From Treponema sp. (GTDB lineage Bacteria > Spirochaetota > Spirochaetia > Treponematales > Treponemataceae): 40,410 nt of DNA. A program made the position numbers and the translations under genes. Positions 1 through 7,249 of this stretch are shown one piece after another. Where the stretch lies: assembly GCA_024695625.1 (NCBI GenBank), contig JAILHV010000157.1, positions 1 to 40,410 of the forward strand, given 5' to 3'. Numbering within the stretch: position 1 is the stretch's first letter; every line of letters starts with the position of its first letter. The notes beneath the pieces were generated by a model. The model was not told the DNA's origin and did no database searches. It saw nothing but the letters and a program-made list of their open reading frames with translations.

Positions 1-140
1 AGTATAGTCCGCAAAGAACCGTGTTTTATAACGCGGAAGGTAAGCGTATCGTAGCCCGGCTGGACAATCTCCTGAATAAAAGTATCCGCCAGGTCCAGCT
101 CAGAAAGCACTTGGTTTATTTCGTTACAGTTTAAAGACAT
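1..140 (-). CDS. NFACT family protein (RqcH/FbpA-like), N-terminal fragment
   Basis: Only the first 46 codons lie in the window; the gene runs off the left edge. The translation starts MSLNCNEINQVLSELDLADT and continues with FIQEIVQPGYDTLTF, which matches the opening of NFACT-N proteins (a W/C-x-E-I-x-x-hydrophobic helix followed by FIQ-x-I-x-QP). Family members bind stalled 50S subunits and recruit tRNA-Ala for C-terminal tailing (RqcH), or were earlier described as fibronectin-binding proteins. The ATG at 140 sits three bases after the stop codon of the upstream gene on the same strand, so the two are probably co-transcribed and translationally coupled. The family call rests on a short stretch recognised by eye. 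Confidence 0.7.
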   Translation of the reverse strand, partial: MSLNCNEINQVLSELDLADTFIQEIVQPGYDTLTFRVIKHGSLRTI

Positions 141-143
141 AGC

Positions 144-1607
144 CTACCTAGAAACCTTACGCTGAACCGGACGTGCAGCAGCAAGTCTCGAAGCGGCAGG
201 CCTAGAAGCAGTTGGTCTAACCGGAGATTTTGCCTGTCTAACCGCCTTAGCCCCACTTCTGGAAGCAAGCTTAGAAGCTGTCCGTAAAGCGGCAGAAGAC
301 TTAGCCGAAGTGCGGACGGCAGACTTACCCAAATTCTTTGCCTTAATCGTAGCACTGGTCTGGTTCACAAGGCGCTGGGCAAGAACCTTACTAAGGAAAA
401 TGCCGTAGTGGGGATTCTTTCTGATAAGCGAAAGGAAGGCAGACTTTGGCACCTTGATTACGCGGCAGCTTCCAACAGAAACAACCGTTGCAGTACGGCG
501 GTCGTTCAAAAGGAAGGCCATCTCGCCAATGAACATGTCGTTCGGGGTAAGAACGTTAACAAGCTTCTTCTTTACGTAAACGGCAAATCGTCCGCTAACA
601 ATAAAGAAAAGGTCGTTGGACATCTCGTTCTCGCGGCAGACAACTTCCTTGTTCTTGTATTCAATCGTGTCAAAAGGCTTCATTATGCCCGGAATAGTGT
701 TAACCGCATTCACCTTGTTGGCAATAGTGAAGGTAACCTGATTGCCCCTCTCGTTGTAGGTAAGCTTCTTAACGCACTGCTTGCTAAGCGAAATACCGCG
801 CCCGTGGGTGTCAAAATTGTTCTTTTTGTTCATTATGGCACGCCAGTCAAAGCCCTCACCCTCGTCCTTTATGCGGAAAGCAGAAACAGTCTTTCCGATT
901 GCGTAGGAAATATGGATTTTGCGGTCACAATAGCGGGGGTCAACGCGCCTCTCGGAAATAAGCTCCAGCATGTCCCGCCCCTTCATCAGCCAGTCGGTCT
1001 TTTCCTGATAGGTAATGTTAAGATTTCCGTGCTCCAGGGCATTGGTAAGCATTTCCATAAAAGTTATGTGGAGTGCATAGCGGTCGTCATCAGAAATGCG
1101 GTTGGTATTGTAAAGATAGCTAACAAGAAAGTTCGTGTAAAAGCGGATGTCCATGGGGTCGTTGTTGCAAAGAAAAAGCCCGGACTCCTGACCGCCAATA
1201 ATGTCCTGCATACCGCGGGTATACAAAAACTGCTGGTTCTGGTACAAAATGCGGAGGATTCTGCTAAAATGCCTCTCAAAGTCGTCCAGCTTCTGAACCG
1301 TAAGCATGTTGTTGTCCTTAAGCTCCTCCAGCTGCTGAACCTGCTCCGCGTCGCGCGCAACCGCAATAATACCGCCGTAGTGCAGCCAAGCGTCCGAGTT
1401 AATCGTCTCCAGAATCTTGGCGCAGTCAATGTTCTTGGAAGTATAATCCAGAACCTTGATTTCGGGCATCTCGTAATTAATGTAGCTAACGGCACTCTCT
1501 GTAGAACCAAAAATCTCGGAGTTAAAGAAAGCCGAATACAGCTCGCAAGACTTCTGCACGGTATCAATAACCCTCTGGTTCGTAGAAAAAGTAACTATCT
1601 TCTTCAT
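144..1607 (-). CDS. Receiver-like / RsbW-type ATPase / cNMP-binding protein with basic tail
   Basis: 487 residues with four parts. Residues 1-125 look like a degenerate receiver-type alpha/beta domain. Residues about 150-300 are a histidine-kinase-like ATPase of the anti-sigma/serine-kinase type: N-box MEMLTNALEHG (184-194), G1 DEGEGFDW (248-255) and G2 HGRGISLS (268-275). Residues about 305-415 are a cyclic-nucleotide-binding domain with phosphate-binding cassette GEMAFLLNDRRTATV (361-375), whose Gly, Glu and Arg are present. Residues 420-487 are a low-complexity tail rich in Lys, Arg, Ser, Ala and Pro, resembling histone-H1-like bacterial tails. I chose the ATG at 1607 rather than 1631 because TATACT (1620-1615) lies exactly 7 nt before it. 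It probably acts as a cNMP-responsive switch protein; the partner is unknown. Confidence 0.75.
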   Translation of the reverse strand: MKKIVTFSTNQRVIDTVQKSCELYSAFFNSEIFGSTESAVSYINYEMPEIKVLDYTSKNIDCAKILETINSDAWLHYGGIIAVARDAEQVQQLEELKDNNMLTVQKLDDFERHFSRILRILYQNQQFLYTRGMQDIIGGQESGLFLCNNDPMDIRFYTNFLVSYLYNTNRISDDDRYALHITFMEMLTNALEHGNLNITYQEKTDWLMKGRDMLELISERRVDPRYCDRKIHISYAIGKTVSAFRIKDEGEGFDWRAIMNKKNNFDTHGRGISLSKQCVKKLTYNERGNQVTFTIANKVNAVNTIPGIMKPFDTIEYKNKEVVCRENEMSNDLFFIVSGRFAVYVKKKLVNVLTPNDMFIGEMAFLLNDRRTATVVSVGSCRVIKVPKSAFLSLIRKNPHYGIFLSKVLAQRLVNQTSATIKAKNLGKSAVRTSAKSSAALRTASKLASRSGAKAVRQAKSPVRPTASRPAASRLAAARPVQRKVSR

Positions 1608-1620
1608 ATATAAAAGTATA
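1608..1620 (-). promoter_or_regulatory. Leaderless-type promoter (-10 TATACT)
   Basis: TATACT at 1620-1615 is followed by 7 nt (TTTATAT) and then the ATG at 1607. There is no Shine-Dalgarno. Transcription would start at or next to the A of the ATG. Confidence 0.5.
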
Positions 1621-1714
1621 ACATTCCGCACTCATAAATTCTACTACTCAACCCAAAGTTTAAAACCTTCAATCCGGAAACTTCCTGTCCATCCAAGTTC
1701 CCAATCCATTTTCC

Positions 1715-2085
1715 TCTGAATTTGGACGGAACCTTTATCCGCTCCACCATTCATTCCTTGGCTAAAATCGGCACTTGCCATTTTTTACCTGCAAACAAGC
1801 AGCACCATGGAGGGTGCGTCACATCTTAGCGGAAAAATTTCGCAGGTCTTCGGCAGAAGACCTGTAAGTAAAAAATGGCAAGGAGGCCATTTTTTACGGG
1901 CTTTCCGGGGTTCCGCCCTCCGGCTCCATTGCTCCGCAACGCGCTACGCGCGCCCCTCCAATCCCGCGTAGATCGCCAGAAAAAATCCTTCCGTGGATTT
2001 TTTCTGGATTGCAGATCGCTACGCAATTCTGCACGCTGCTAACCCGCCCTCCATGGCTCGACATTCCTTGGCAAGAAAGAAATAA
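1715..2085. repeat. Composite hairpin repeat (family C) with ANGGAN hexaloops, two abutting copies
   Basis: This 371-base stretch holds no credible gene. The left copy opens with a TTTGGACGG...CCTTGGC segment. It then has hairpin M1 (GCACC-ATGGAG-GGTGC, 1802-1817), hairpin M2 (CAGGTCTTC-GGCA-GAAGACCTG, 1843-1864) and hairpin M3 (12-bp perfect stem 1868-1879/1886-1897, loop AAGGAG), then the CTTTCCGGGGTTCCG...CCCCTCCAATCCCG module. The M3 arm GCCATTTTTTAC also occurs at 1777-1788. The right copy is inverted: stem 1976-1988/1995-2007 reads with loop ACGGAA on the minus strand, followed by GCC-ATGGAG-GGC (2057-2046, minus). Confidence 0.8.
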
Positions 2086-2138
2086 CGCCTCTGAACCTGT
2101 TAAAGAGAGCATTCTAAAAAAAACACACCTGTAAAAGT

Positions 2139-2270
2139 GGGGGTCCTTAGGGGGAACCCCTAAGCCGTGCCGGGAAAGGGAGGGGTTTAAGGGGAGGGAA
2201 AACCCTCGCTTCGGAGTAGGGGGGGGTCCCTCCCCTTAGTTCTGGGTTCCAAGGGCCCACCCTTGAAAAA
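2139..2270 (+). repeat. Repeat family E, copy 1
   Basis: GGGGTCCTTAGGGGGAACCCCTAAG forms a short hairpin and is followed by CCGTGCCGGGAAAGGGAGG and AACCCTCGCTTCGG. The same block recurs at 37016 and 40333. It is G-rich on the plus strand, with an 8-G run near 2219. The tail CCCTTGAAAA...TGCA..AAAACCC near 2263-2293 is also shared with the 37016 copy. Confidence 0.75.
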
Positions 2271-2327
2271 ATAAATTTTTTATGCAAAAAACCCCTCCCC
2301 CCCCTAACATAAAATCAAAAAATGACC

Positions 2328-2339
2328 GATAATCGAAGT
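2328..2339 (+). promoter_or_regulatory. Leaderless-type promoter (-10 GATAAT)
   Basis: GATAAT at 2328-2333 is followed by 6 nt and the ATG at 2340. There is no Shine-Dalgarno. This spacing, and the signal peptide beginning at that ATG, argue for the 2340 start rather than an in-frame ATG at 2322. Confidence 0.4.
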
Positions 2340-3107
2340 ATGAATAAGAATAGTTTTTTTAGGCCTATATTATTTTTATTTACAATTACCCTACTCTCAG
2401 CTTCCCAGCTTTTCGCAGCAGAATCCTCTGTACCCTTAAGGCCTTATATTGCCCCAAAAGATGACCAGGATGCCGAATTTGCCAACATCGTGGCAAAGCT
2501 TGACACAGTCCAGGCCCCCTTCATCCAGGGACAAAACCTCGTTTTCACGGCAAAAAACAACGCCCGCCACATCGGAATCGCCTTTGAGCACGAAGAATAC
2601 AAGACAATCCACTCATTCAAAATACGCAACATCTACGATGCAGACTACAAAGTTCAGGAATCACTTCAGTTCTTCATCATAAAGTTGCCAAAAGACGTAC
2701 AGGTTGTACGCTACCGCCTCATAATCGACGGACTTTGGACAACCGACCCATACAACAGCAACAAGACCTACAGCGAAAAGTGCGGAGTCCTCGTCTCACA
2801 GGTAGACGCAAACCGCAGCATCCCCTTCGTAACCGAACAGAAAAAAGACGGCCGCGTCCACTTTGTCTACAAGGGAACAAAGGGCCAGCAAATCCGCCTT
2901 GGCGGTTCATTCACAAACTGGGACAGCTGGATTTACACAATGCGCGAAACAACCCCCGGCATCTACGAATTTGACCTTCCCCTCCCCCCTGGAACCTACC
3001 AGTACGCCTTCTACAACGGCATGAACACCATCGTAGACCGCACAAACCCCATCCGCTGCTACGCCCCAGACGGCAAACAGGCATCGCAGATTACGGTAGT
3101 CCGCTAA
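2340..3107 (+). CDS. Secreted protein with glycogen-binding (AMPK1_CBM/CBM48-like) domains
   Basis: 255 residues from the chosen ATG (MNKNSFFRPILFLFTITLLS, a typical signal peptide ending near SQLFAAES). The C-terminal third carries a recognisable glycogen-binding domain: IRLGGSFTNWDSW...MRETTPGIYEFDLPLPPGTYQYAF, with the FTNW and GxYxFxLxLPPGxYxYxF signatures. The middle part (HIGIAFEHEEYKTIHSF...YRLIIDGLWTTDPYN) looks like a second, more diverged copy of the same early-set fold, with the L-x-DG-x-W-xx-DP-x-N pattern. No catalytic amylase domain is present. It probably binds alpha-glucan or another ligand in the periplasm or at the outer membrane. An alternative start 18 nt upstream would place six residues before the signal peptide and seems less likely. 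Confidence 0.75.
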   Translation: MNKNSFFRPILFLFTITLLSASQLFAAESSVPLRPYIAPKDDQDAEFANIVAKLDTVQAPFIQGQNLVFTAKNNARHIGIAFEHEEYKTIHSFKIRNIYDADYKVQESLQFFIIKLPKDVQVVRYRLIIDGLWTTDPYNSNKTYSEKCGVLVSQVDANRSIPFVTEQKKDGRVHFVYKGTKGQQIRLGGSFTNWDSWIYTMRETTPGIYEFDLPLPPGTYQYAFYNGMNTIVDRTNPIRCYAPDGKQASQITVVR

Positions 3108-3136
3108 GAAAAATCCCTCTAAAAAAAAGCACCCAC

Positions 3137-3172
3137 TTGCATCCCCGCTCCAGTTTATTGTAATATTTTTTC
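3137..3172 (+). promoter_or_regulatory. Promoter TTGCAT-N18-TAATAT next to ATG
   Basis: TTGCAT (3137-3142), an 18-bp spacer and TAATAT (3161-3166) lie 6 nt before the ATG at 3173. No Shine-Dalgarno is visible, which fits a leaderless start. Confidence 0.45.
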
Positions 3173-3844
3173 ATGAAGTCATATTTTAAGGAACTGTTCA
3201 GCCACAAAAGCACCTGGGTTCTGCTTGTCATATCCCTTTTTTCTATATCACTTTCCTTATGCCGAAGGATTATGACGGGCTACACGCTGTACACTTTTAT
3301 GATTTGGAACCTCTTTTTGGCCTTTGTTCCCTGGTTTGCAGCTTCCATCATCTATATAAAGGACACAAAAAGAACTATTCCCCTTCTTTTGCTCACCTTG
3401 GTCTGGCTGCCATTTTTCCCCAACGCGCCCTACATACTAACCGACCTGCTGCACCTTGGAAACAGGAACTGGCGCTCCGCCCCCACCTGGTTTGACCTGA
3501 TTATGCTTCTTAGCTACGCCCTTGCGGGTTTAACATACGGCTTTGTTAGCCTACAGATGATGGAAGAAAAAATAATAAGGGCAAAGCTAAAGTGCAAATT
3601 TGCGCCGGTAGTAAGCATAGTTCTCATCTACATTTCTGCCTTTGGGGTATATATTGGCCGCTTCCTAAGGTGGAATTCCTGGGACATAGTTGGAAACCCG
3701 TCTTCCCTTGCCCAAGACATCCTTGGCCGCTTTACCGCACCATCCCAGCACCCCCGCACATGGGCCTTCACCCTGCTCTTCGGCACCCTGCTCAACATAA
3801 CCTACCCCATCTTCAAGCAGGACGACCTAAAACTTACAACCTAA
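3173..3844 (+). CDS. DUF1361 family integral membrane protein
   Basis: 223 residues with about six hydrophobic segments. DUF1361 signatures are clear: WNLFLAFVPWFAA near residue 47, WLPFFPNAPYILTDLLHL near 82, WFDLIMLLSYALAGLTYG near 110, and FGVYIGRFLRWNSWDI near 158 followed by NPSSLAQDI. The family has no established function; it is an inner-membrane protein found in many bacteria. The gene stands alone, downstream of the glycogen-binding-domain gene with a 65-bp gap and its own promoter. Confidence 0.85.
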   Translation: MKSYFKELFSHKSTWVLLVISLFSISLSLCRRIMTGYTLYTFMIWNLFLAFVPWFAASIIYIKDTKRTIPLLLLTLVWLPFFPNAPYILTDLLHLGNRNWRSAPTWFDLIMLLSYALAGLTYGFVSLQMMEEKIIRAKLKCKFAPVVSIVLIYISAFGVYIGRFLRWNSWDIVGNPSSLAQDILGRFTAPSQHPRTWAFTLLFGTLLNITYPIFKQDDLKLTT

Positions 3845-3855
3845 AACTCTCCCCT
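3842..3855 (+). repeat. 14-bp direct repeat, left copy
   Basis: TAAAACTCTCCCCT occurs here, overlapping the end of the DUF1361 gene, and again at 4192-4205. The two copies flank the family A hairpin element. Confidence 0.6.
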
Positions 3856-3949
3856 GTCATTAATAAGTGTTAATCTAAATTCTCAAGTTTAGTATATAAT
3901 CGTTATGCAAAAGTATCCGGCATCATTCTTTACCTTCTTTACAGAACTT

Positions 3950-4186
3950 GCAGAAGGTAAGTGCAGCAGGCAGGGACTACAATGTAGTAAAACAACGTGT
4001 GGAAGCACTGGAATGGAGCCGGGGTTCGTGCCGAAAATCCATTTTGCGCGGTACGACCGCAGGGAGTTAGACACCTATTACCGCGCACCATGGATTTTCG
4101 GCACGGTTCCCGGCGGGAATGGAAGTGCTTTCCACATTTAGATTAATCCTTGCTAAGCTTCATTTAGATTTGCACTTGCCTTCTAC
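3950..4186. repeat. Family A inverted-repeat element, copy 1 (237 bp)
   Basis: The ends are inverted repeats: GCAGAAGGTAAGTGC (3950-3964) against GCACTTGCCTTCTAC (4172-4186). Inside, GTGTGGAAGCACTGGAATGG and CCGGGGTTCGTGCC pair with GGCACGGTTCCCGG and the GGAATGGAAGTGCTTTCCAC region. The central stem is CCGAAAATCCAT / ATGGATTTTCGG. An inverted copy lies at 18879-19113. A 78-codon open frame crosses the element but is a by-product of the repeat. No gene is supported in the 419 bases between the flanking genes. Confidence 0.8.
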
Positions 4187-4191
4187 ATACT

Positions 4192-4205
4192 TAAAACTCT
4201 CCCCT
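4192..4205 (+). repeat. 14-bp direct repeat, right copy
   Basis: TAAAACTCTCCCCT, identical to 3842-3855. It flanks the family A element on the other side. Confidence 0.6.
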
Positions 4206-4263
4206 TGCATAAAAGCAAAAAAATCACCAGAATAAGTAATCTTTTTTTTTACAGGATTTTAAA

Positions 4264-5922
4264 ATGTACAAACCAGAGTTGCTCAGTTCATTAAAAGATT
4301 ACAATGCAAAAAAATTCATGACGGACTTCATTGCCGGCATCATCGTGGGCATTGTTGCCCTTCCCCTTTCCATTGCCTTTGCAATCGCTTCGGGATGCAG
4401 CCCGGAGACAGGCCTCTACACAGCCATCATTGCAGGCTTCTGCATTGCGGCATTCGGCGGAACAAAGTGTCAGATTGGAGGCCCAACAGGTGCCTTTACG
4501 GTCATCATCTATAAAATCGTAAACAACCCCCAGCTTGGCATGGCGGGACTTGCCACTGCAACCTTACTTGCAGGACTCATTCTTATTCTGCTGGGCGTTT
4601 TTAAGATGGGCGGACTTGTCAAATTCATCCCCTACACAATCGTAACGGGATTCACAGCCGGTATAGCCATAACGATTGCAACCGGCCAGATTGGAGACTT
4701 CTTTGGACTTACCACAGGAAAGCTTCCGGGAACCTTTACAGGAAAAATCATCGCCTATGCAAATTCCTTCCATACTATAGACTGGTATTCATCCGCAATG
4801 GCAATCATCTGCCTTGTAATAATCTTCCTCTGGCCCAAGGTAACAAAAAAAATCCCCGGCAGCCTGATTGTAATCATCCTTGCAACAGTCGCAAACATCA
4901 TAATCTCAAACTACACAGGCCTCCACACGGACATAATAAAGGACCGCTACACAATTCCTTCGTCGCTTCCAAAGCCACAGCTTCCGGCTCTTGGCTTGCA
5001 GACAATAATCGACGTATTCCCAACGGCATGTTCAATTGCTGTCCTTGCTGCCATAGAATCTCTTCTTTCTGCTGTTGTTGCAGACGGTATGATTGGTACC
5101 AAGCACGACTCAAACAACGAGCTGATTGGACAGGGTATAGCAAACCTGCTTAGCCCCCTCTTTGGCGGTCTCCCGGCAACAGGAGCAATTGCCCGCACGG
5201 CAACCAACATCAAGAACGGCGGTAGGACACCTGTTGCCGGAATGGTTCACGCGGTAATCCTCCTTCTTATAATGGTATTCTTTGGCAAGTACGTTGAATA
5301 CATTCCCCTTGCAGCCCTCTCGGCAGTGCTAATTTCCGTAGCATGGAACATGGCAGGGGTAAGCGCAATCAGGGCCTTGCTAAAGGGAGAAAAATCCGAC
5401 ATCTGCGTTCTTTTGGTAACCTTCCTTATTACGGTATTCGTTGACCTTACTTACGCAATCGGCGTAGGCCTTATCTTTGCGGCATTCTTCTTTATAAAGA
5501 AAATTAGCGACCTTAGCGAAGTCCAGGCCGGCCAGCGCACAATCGTAACCGGAATCAGGGGCGATGGCAACGAAGAAAAGATAGACGTTCCAAACAGCGT
5601 CATGGTCTACGAAATTGACGGCTCGCTCTTCTTTGGAACAATACGCAAATTTGAGCTTGCGGCGGAACGTGCAGGCCTTGGTTACAAGGTTCTTATCCTG
5701 CGCATGAGGAACACCCTCTACATAGACGCTGGCGGAATCCGCGCCCTTGAGCAGCTAAAGGCCCTCTGCGACAAAAACAAAATCCAGATTGTCCTTTCGG
5801 GAATCCACACCCAGCCTTACATGCTCTGCGAAAAAATGGGCATGGCAGACAAAATTGGCCGCGAAAACATTTTTGACAACATAAACGACGCTCTTAAAAG
5901 GGCAAACGAACTTATAAAATAA
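4264..5922 (+). CDS. SulP family anion transporter with C-terminal STAS domain
   Basis: 552 residues, the usual length for bacterial SulP/SLC26 proteins, which carry sulfate, bicarbonate or dicarboxylates across the inner membrane. The N-terminal part has the family features FIAGIIVGIVALPLSIAFAI (24-43), SGCSPETGLYTAIIAGF and GGPTGAFTVII. The conserved LFGGLPATGAIARTATNIKNGGRTPVAGM block lies near residue 300. About a dozen hydrophobic segments run to residue 415. The cytoplasmic STAS domain (about 435-550) contains MVYEIDGSLFFGT and VLILRMRNTLYIDAGGIRAL. In the DxxG switch loop the position often held by Ser/Thr is Ala. The gene is monocistronic between repeats, with a weak Shine-Dalgarno (CAGGAT). 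The substrate cannot be told from sequence. Confidence 0.92.
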   Translation: MYKPELLSSLKDYNAKKFMTDFIAGIIVGIVALPLSIAFAIASGCSPETGLYTAIIAGFCIAAFGGTKCQIGGPTGAFTVIIYKIVNNPQLGMAGLATATLLAGLILILLGVFKMGGLVKFIPYTIVTGFTAGIAITIATGQIGDFFGLTTGKLPGTFTGKIIAYANSFHTIDWYSSAMAIICLVIIFLWPKVTKKIPGSLIVIILATVANIIISNYTGLHTDIIKDRYTIPSSLPKPQLPALGLQTIIDVFPTACSIAVLAAIESLLSAVVADGMIGTKHDSNNELIGQGIANLLSPLFGGLPATGAIARTATNIKNGGRTPVAGMVHAVILLLIMVFFGKYVEYIPLAALSAVLISVAWNMAGVSAIRALLKGEKSDICVLLVTFLITVFVDLTYAIGVGLIFAAFFFIKKISDLSEVQAGQRTIVTGIRGDGNEEKIDVPNSVMVYEIDGSLFFGTIRKFELAAERAGLGYKVLILRMRNTLYIDAGGIRALEQLKALCDKNKIQIVLSGIHTQPYMLCEKMGMADKIGRENIFDNINDALKRANELIK

Positions 5923-5952
5923 TTTTCTTTATTTTTCTGGATCTGGCAGTTC

Positions 5953-5983
5953 GTCACCCTGAACTTGTTTCAGGGTCTGTACA
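5953..5983 (+). repeat. Repeat D: CCCTGAACTTGTTTCAGGG hairpin
   Basis: GTCA followed by CCCTGAA-CTTGT-TTCAGGG (5957-5975) and GTCTGTACA. Other copies are at 6869 (inverted), 17252, 21026, 21303, 22259 and 23324. Confidence 0.8.
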
Positions 5984-6009
5984 AGCCCAAAATGCCATCT
6001 TGGACAGAT

Positions 6010-6062
6010 TCCGAATCCACATTCGTAGCAAGTGCGTGCGAATGTGGCGTAGCAGTTCGGAA
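6010..6062 (+). repeat. Family F hairpin, copy 1
   Basis: CCACATTCG (6017-6025) and CGAATGTGG (6039-6047) form a perfect 9-bp stem closed by the loop TAGCAAGTGCGTG. An outer pair TTCCGAA/TTCGGAA surrounds it. The loop recurs with different arms at 36897-36925. Confidence 0.65.
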
Positions 6063-6105
6063 TGACGGCTAATTAGTTTATAAAGTAATTTTTCTTTACT
6101 TTTCT

Positions 6106-6265
6106 GGACCAAGCCTTTTATGCTAACCCGCTTTCCAGGGTCGCTTGAAACTTCGTTGCGGGTTCCGCTACCGCTCCATTGCAGTTGGGTTCGGCCCTTC
6201 GACTTTGCTCAGGGACCGCCCCCAACTGCAACGGCTACGCCGCCCTTCCAATCGGGCGTAGGCTG
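6106..6265 (+). repeat. Composite family C repeat (short form)
   Basis: It opens with TTTCTGGACCAAGCC, then CCCGCTTTCCAGGG and GTTCCGCTACCGCTCC. A variable hairpin with arms GCAGTTGGG/CCCAACTGC encloses a TTCGACTTTGCTCAGGGACC segment. It ends GGCTACGCCGCCCTTCCAATCGGG. No gene is supported in 5923-6290. Confidence 0.75.
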
Positions 6266-6290
6266 GTTTTGCATTAAGAAATTAAAACAA

Positions 6291-6746
6291 TCAATGCCTT
6301 TCTATATATTCCTGGGCAATTTCTGCGGCAAGTTTTACTAGCTTTGGGCAGGGGCGCTTTTGGTAATAGTCATCTGTTCTTTTTTCCGCAAGCCAAGTTC
6401 CCTCGGCTTTTTTTAGTCCCAAAAGTTCCTTGCAAACAATGGAATTTCCGCCGTTGCGCTCCCGGTAGCTCTGAGCCAAATCCTGTATCTCTTTGTAAAA
6501 GGCGGACTTACCGGCAGGATCCGTGTTACCGTATAAAGTGCTTATTACAAAAACAATTCCGGAAAAAGCACCGCAGACTTCCCTCATGCGGCCAAAGCCA
6601 GCCCCAAAGCCGGCAGACATCTTTACAGCCTGTTCCTGGCTAAGCCCCAGCTCCTGGGCAAAGGCGGCAACAACACTTTGGGAACAGTTAAATCCTTTCA
6701 TAAAAAACGCTTCGGCAAGACTGCCTTTTTCTTCTACTGTATTCAT
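6291..6746 (-). CDS. C_GCAxxG_C_C family redox-type protein
   Basis: 151 residues, the normal length for this small cysteine-rich family (annotated C_GCAxxG_C_C after its motif), whose members are putative redox-active proteins. Diagnostic features are GFNCSQSVVAAFA near residue 18, SAGFGAGFGRMREVCGAFSG near 44, and later Cys residues in SIVCKELLG and KRPCPKLV. The biochemical reaction is not established. On the minus strand TATAAT lies 9 nt before the ATG at 6746, so the 5' leader is at most a few bases. It is alone between repeats. Confidence 0.85.
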   Translation of the reverse strand: MNTVEEKGSLAEAFFMKGFNCSQSVVAAFAQELGLSQEQAVKMSAGFGAGFGRMREVCGAFSGIVFVISTLYGNTDPAGKSAFYKEIQDLAQSYRERNGGNSIVCKELLGLKKAEGTWLAEKRTDDYYQKRPCPKLVKLAAEIAQEYIERH

Positions 6747-6805
6747 AGTGAAGAAATTATAATTCTGTTAAAAAAAAATCAAGGCTAATTTACATCTTAC
6801 TTGCC

Positions 6806-7196
6806 AATAAGTATTAAGCCATGGATGGCGGGCCTTGGACTGCGCTCAGCAATCATGGTAGGTACAGACCCTGAATCAAGTTCAGGGTGACTGTTGTTTG
6901 TTATTTGATACACTAGGGAACGTAATTCTTACTTGCCAAATAATAACAAGCGCATGGATGCGCGGCTTAGCAACATGCAGAAGCCTTAGGCTTCTGCAAT
7001 ACCCAAGAAAATCCACGGAGGGATTTTCTTGGGTCATACGCCCGATTGGAAGGGTGGCGCAGCCAGACCGCCTTTAGGCGGGCCGGAGCGGTAGCGGAGC
7101 CCTGGAAAGCGGGTGGCGCAGAGGCATGTTCGGTCGAATTAGCCAAGGAAGAAAATGGTAGAGCAATAAAAAATTCGTCCAGAAGAAAAATAGATT
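6806..7196 (+). repeat. Composite family C repeat with ANGGAN hairpins
   Basis: This region between two genes contains an inverted repeat D (6869-6887). Hairpin GCGC-ATGGAT-GCGC lies at 6950-6963, and a 10-bp hairpin TGCAGAAGCC/GGCTTCTGCA at 6976-6998. A perfect 14-bp stem ACCCAAGAAAATCC / GGATTTTCTTGGGT (7001-7034) closes on ACGGAG. Then follows the inverted CCCGATTGGAAGGG...CCCTGGAAAGCGGG module and a reversed GCCAAGGAAG...TTCGTCCAGAA end. A shorter GCC-ATGGAT-GGC lies at 6818-6829. No gene is supported from 6747 to 7320. Confidence 0.75.
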
Positions 7197-7249
7197 CCAA
7201 AACTCACATTCGGAGCGTTCGTAATGGCGGTTAAAAAAAACACAGGCTT

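Noticed and set aside
408-1613. 401-codon open frame on the plus strand opposite the cNMP-binding ATPase gene
   Set aside because: It lies antisense to a gene with clear domains; its translation has no recognisable motif and is rich in Asn/Val/Leu as expected from an antisense shadow.
2322-3107. Start of the glycogen-binding-domain gene at 2322
   Set aside because: It would put six polar residues ahead of a normal signal peptide; the -10-like GATAAT 6 nt before 2340 favours the later ATG.
3905-4141. 78-codon open frame with a TATAAT-like box 4 nt upstream
   Set aside because: It runs through the family A repeat, and the other copy of the element does not preserve it.
4731-4760. Search for tRNA genes, rRNA genes, CRISPR arrays and transposases across the window
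   Set aside because: No T-loop/acceptor combinations, regular spacer-repeat arrays or transposase motifs were found by eye; the coordinates given are only a placeholder for a window-wide negative.
5957-5975. Repeat D as a novel element
   Set aside because: CCCTGAACTTGTTTCAGGG-type repeats are widespread in many bacterial phyla; seven copies here are notable only as local density.
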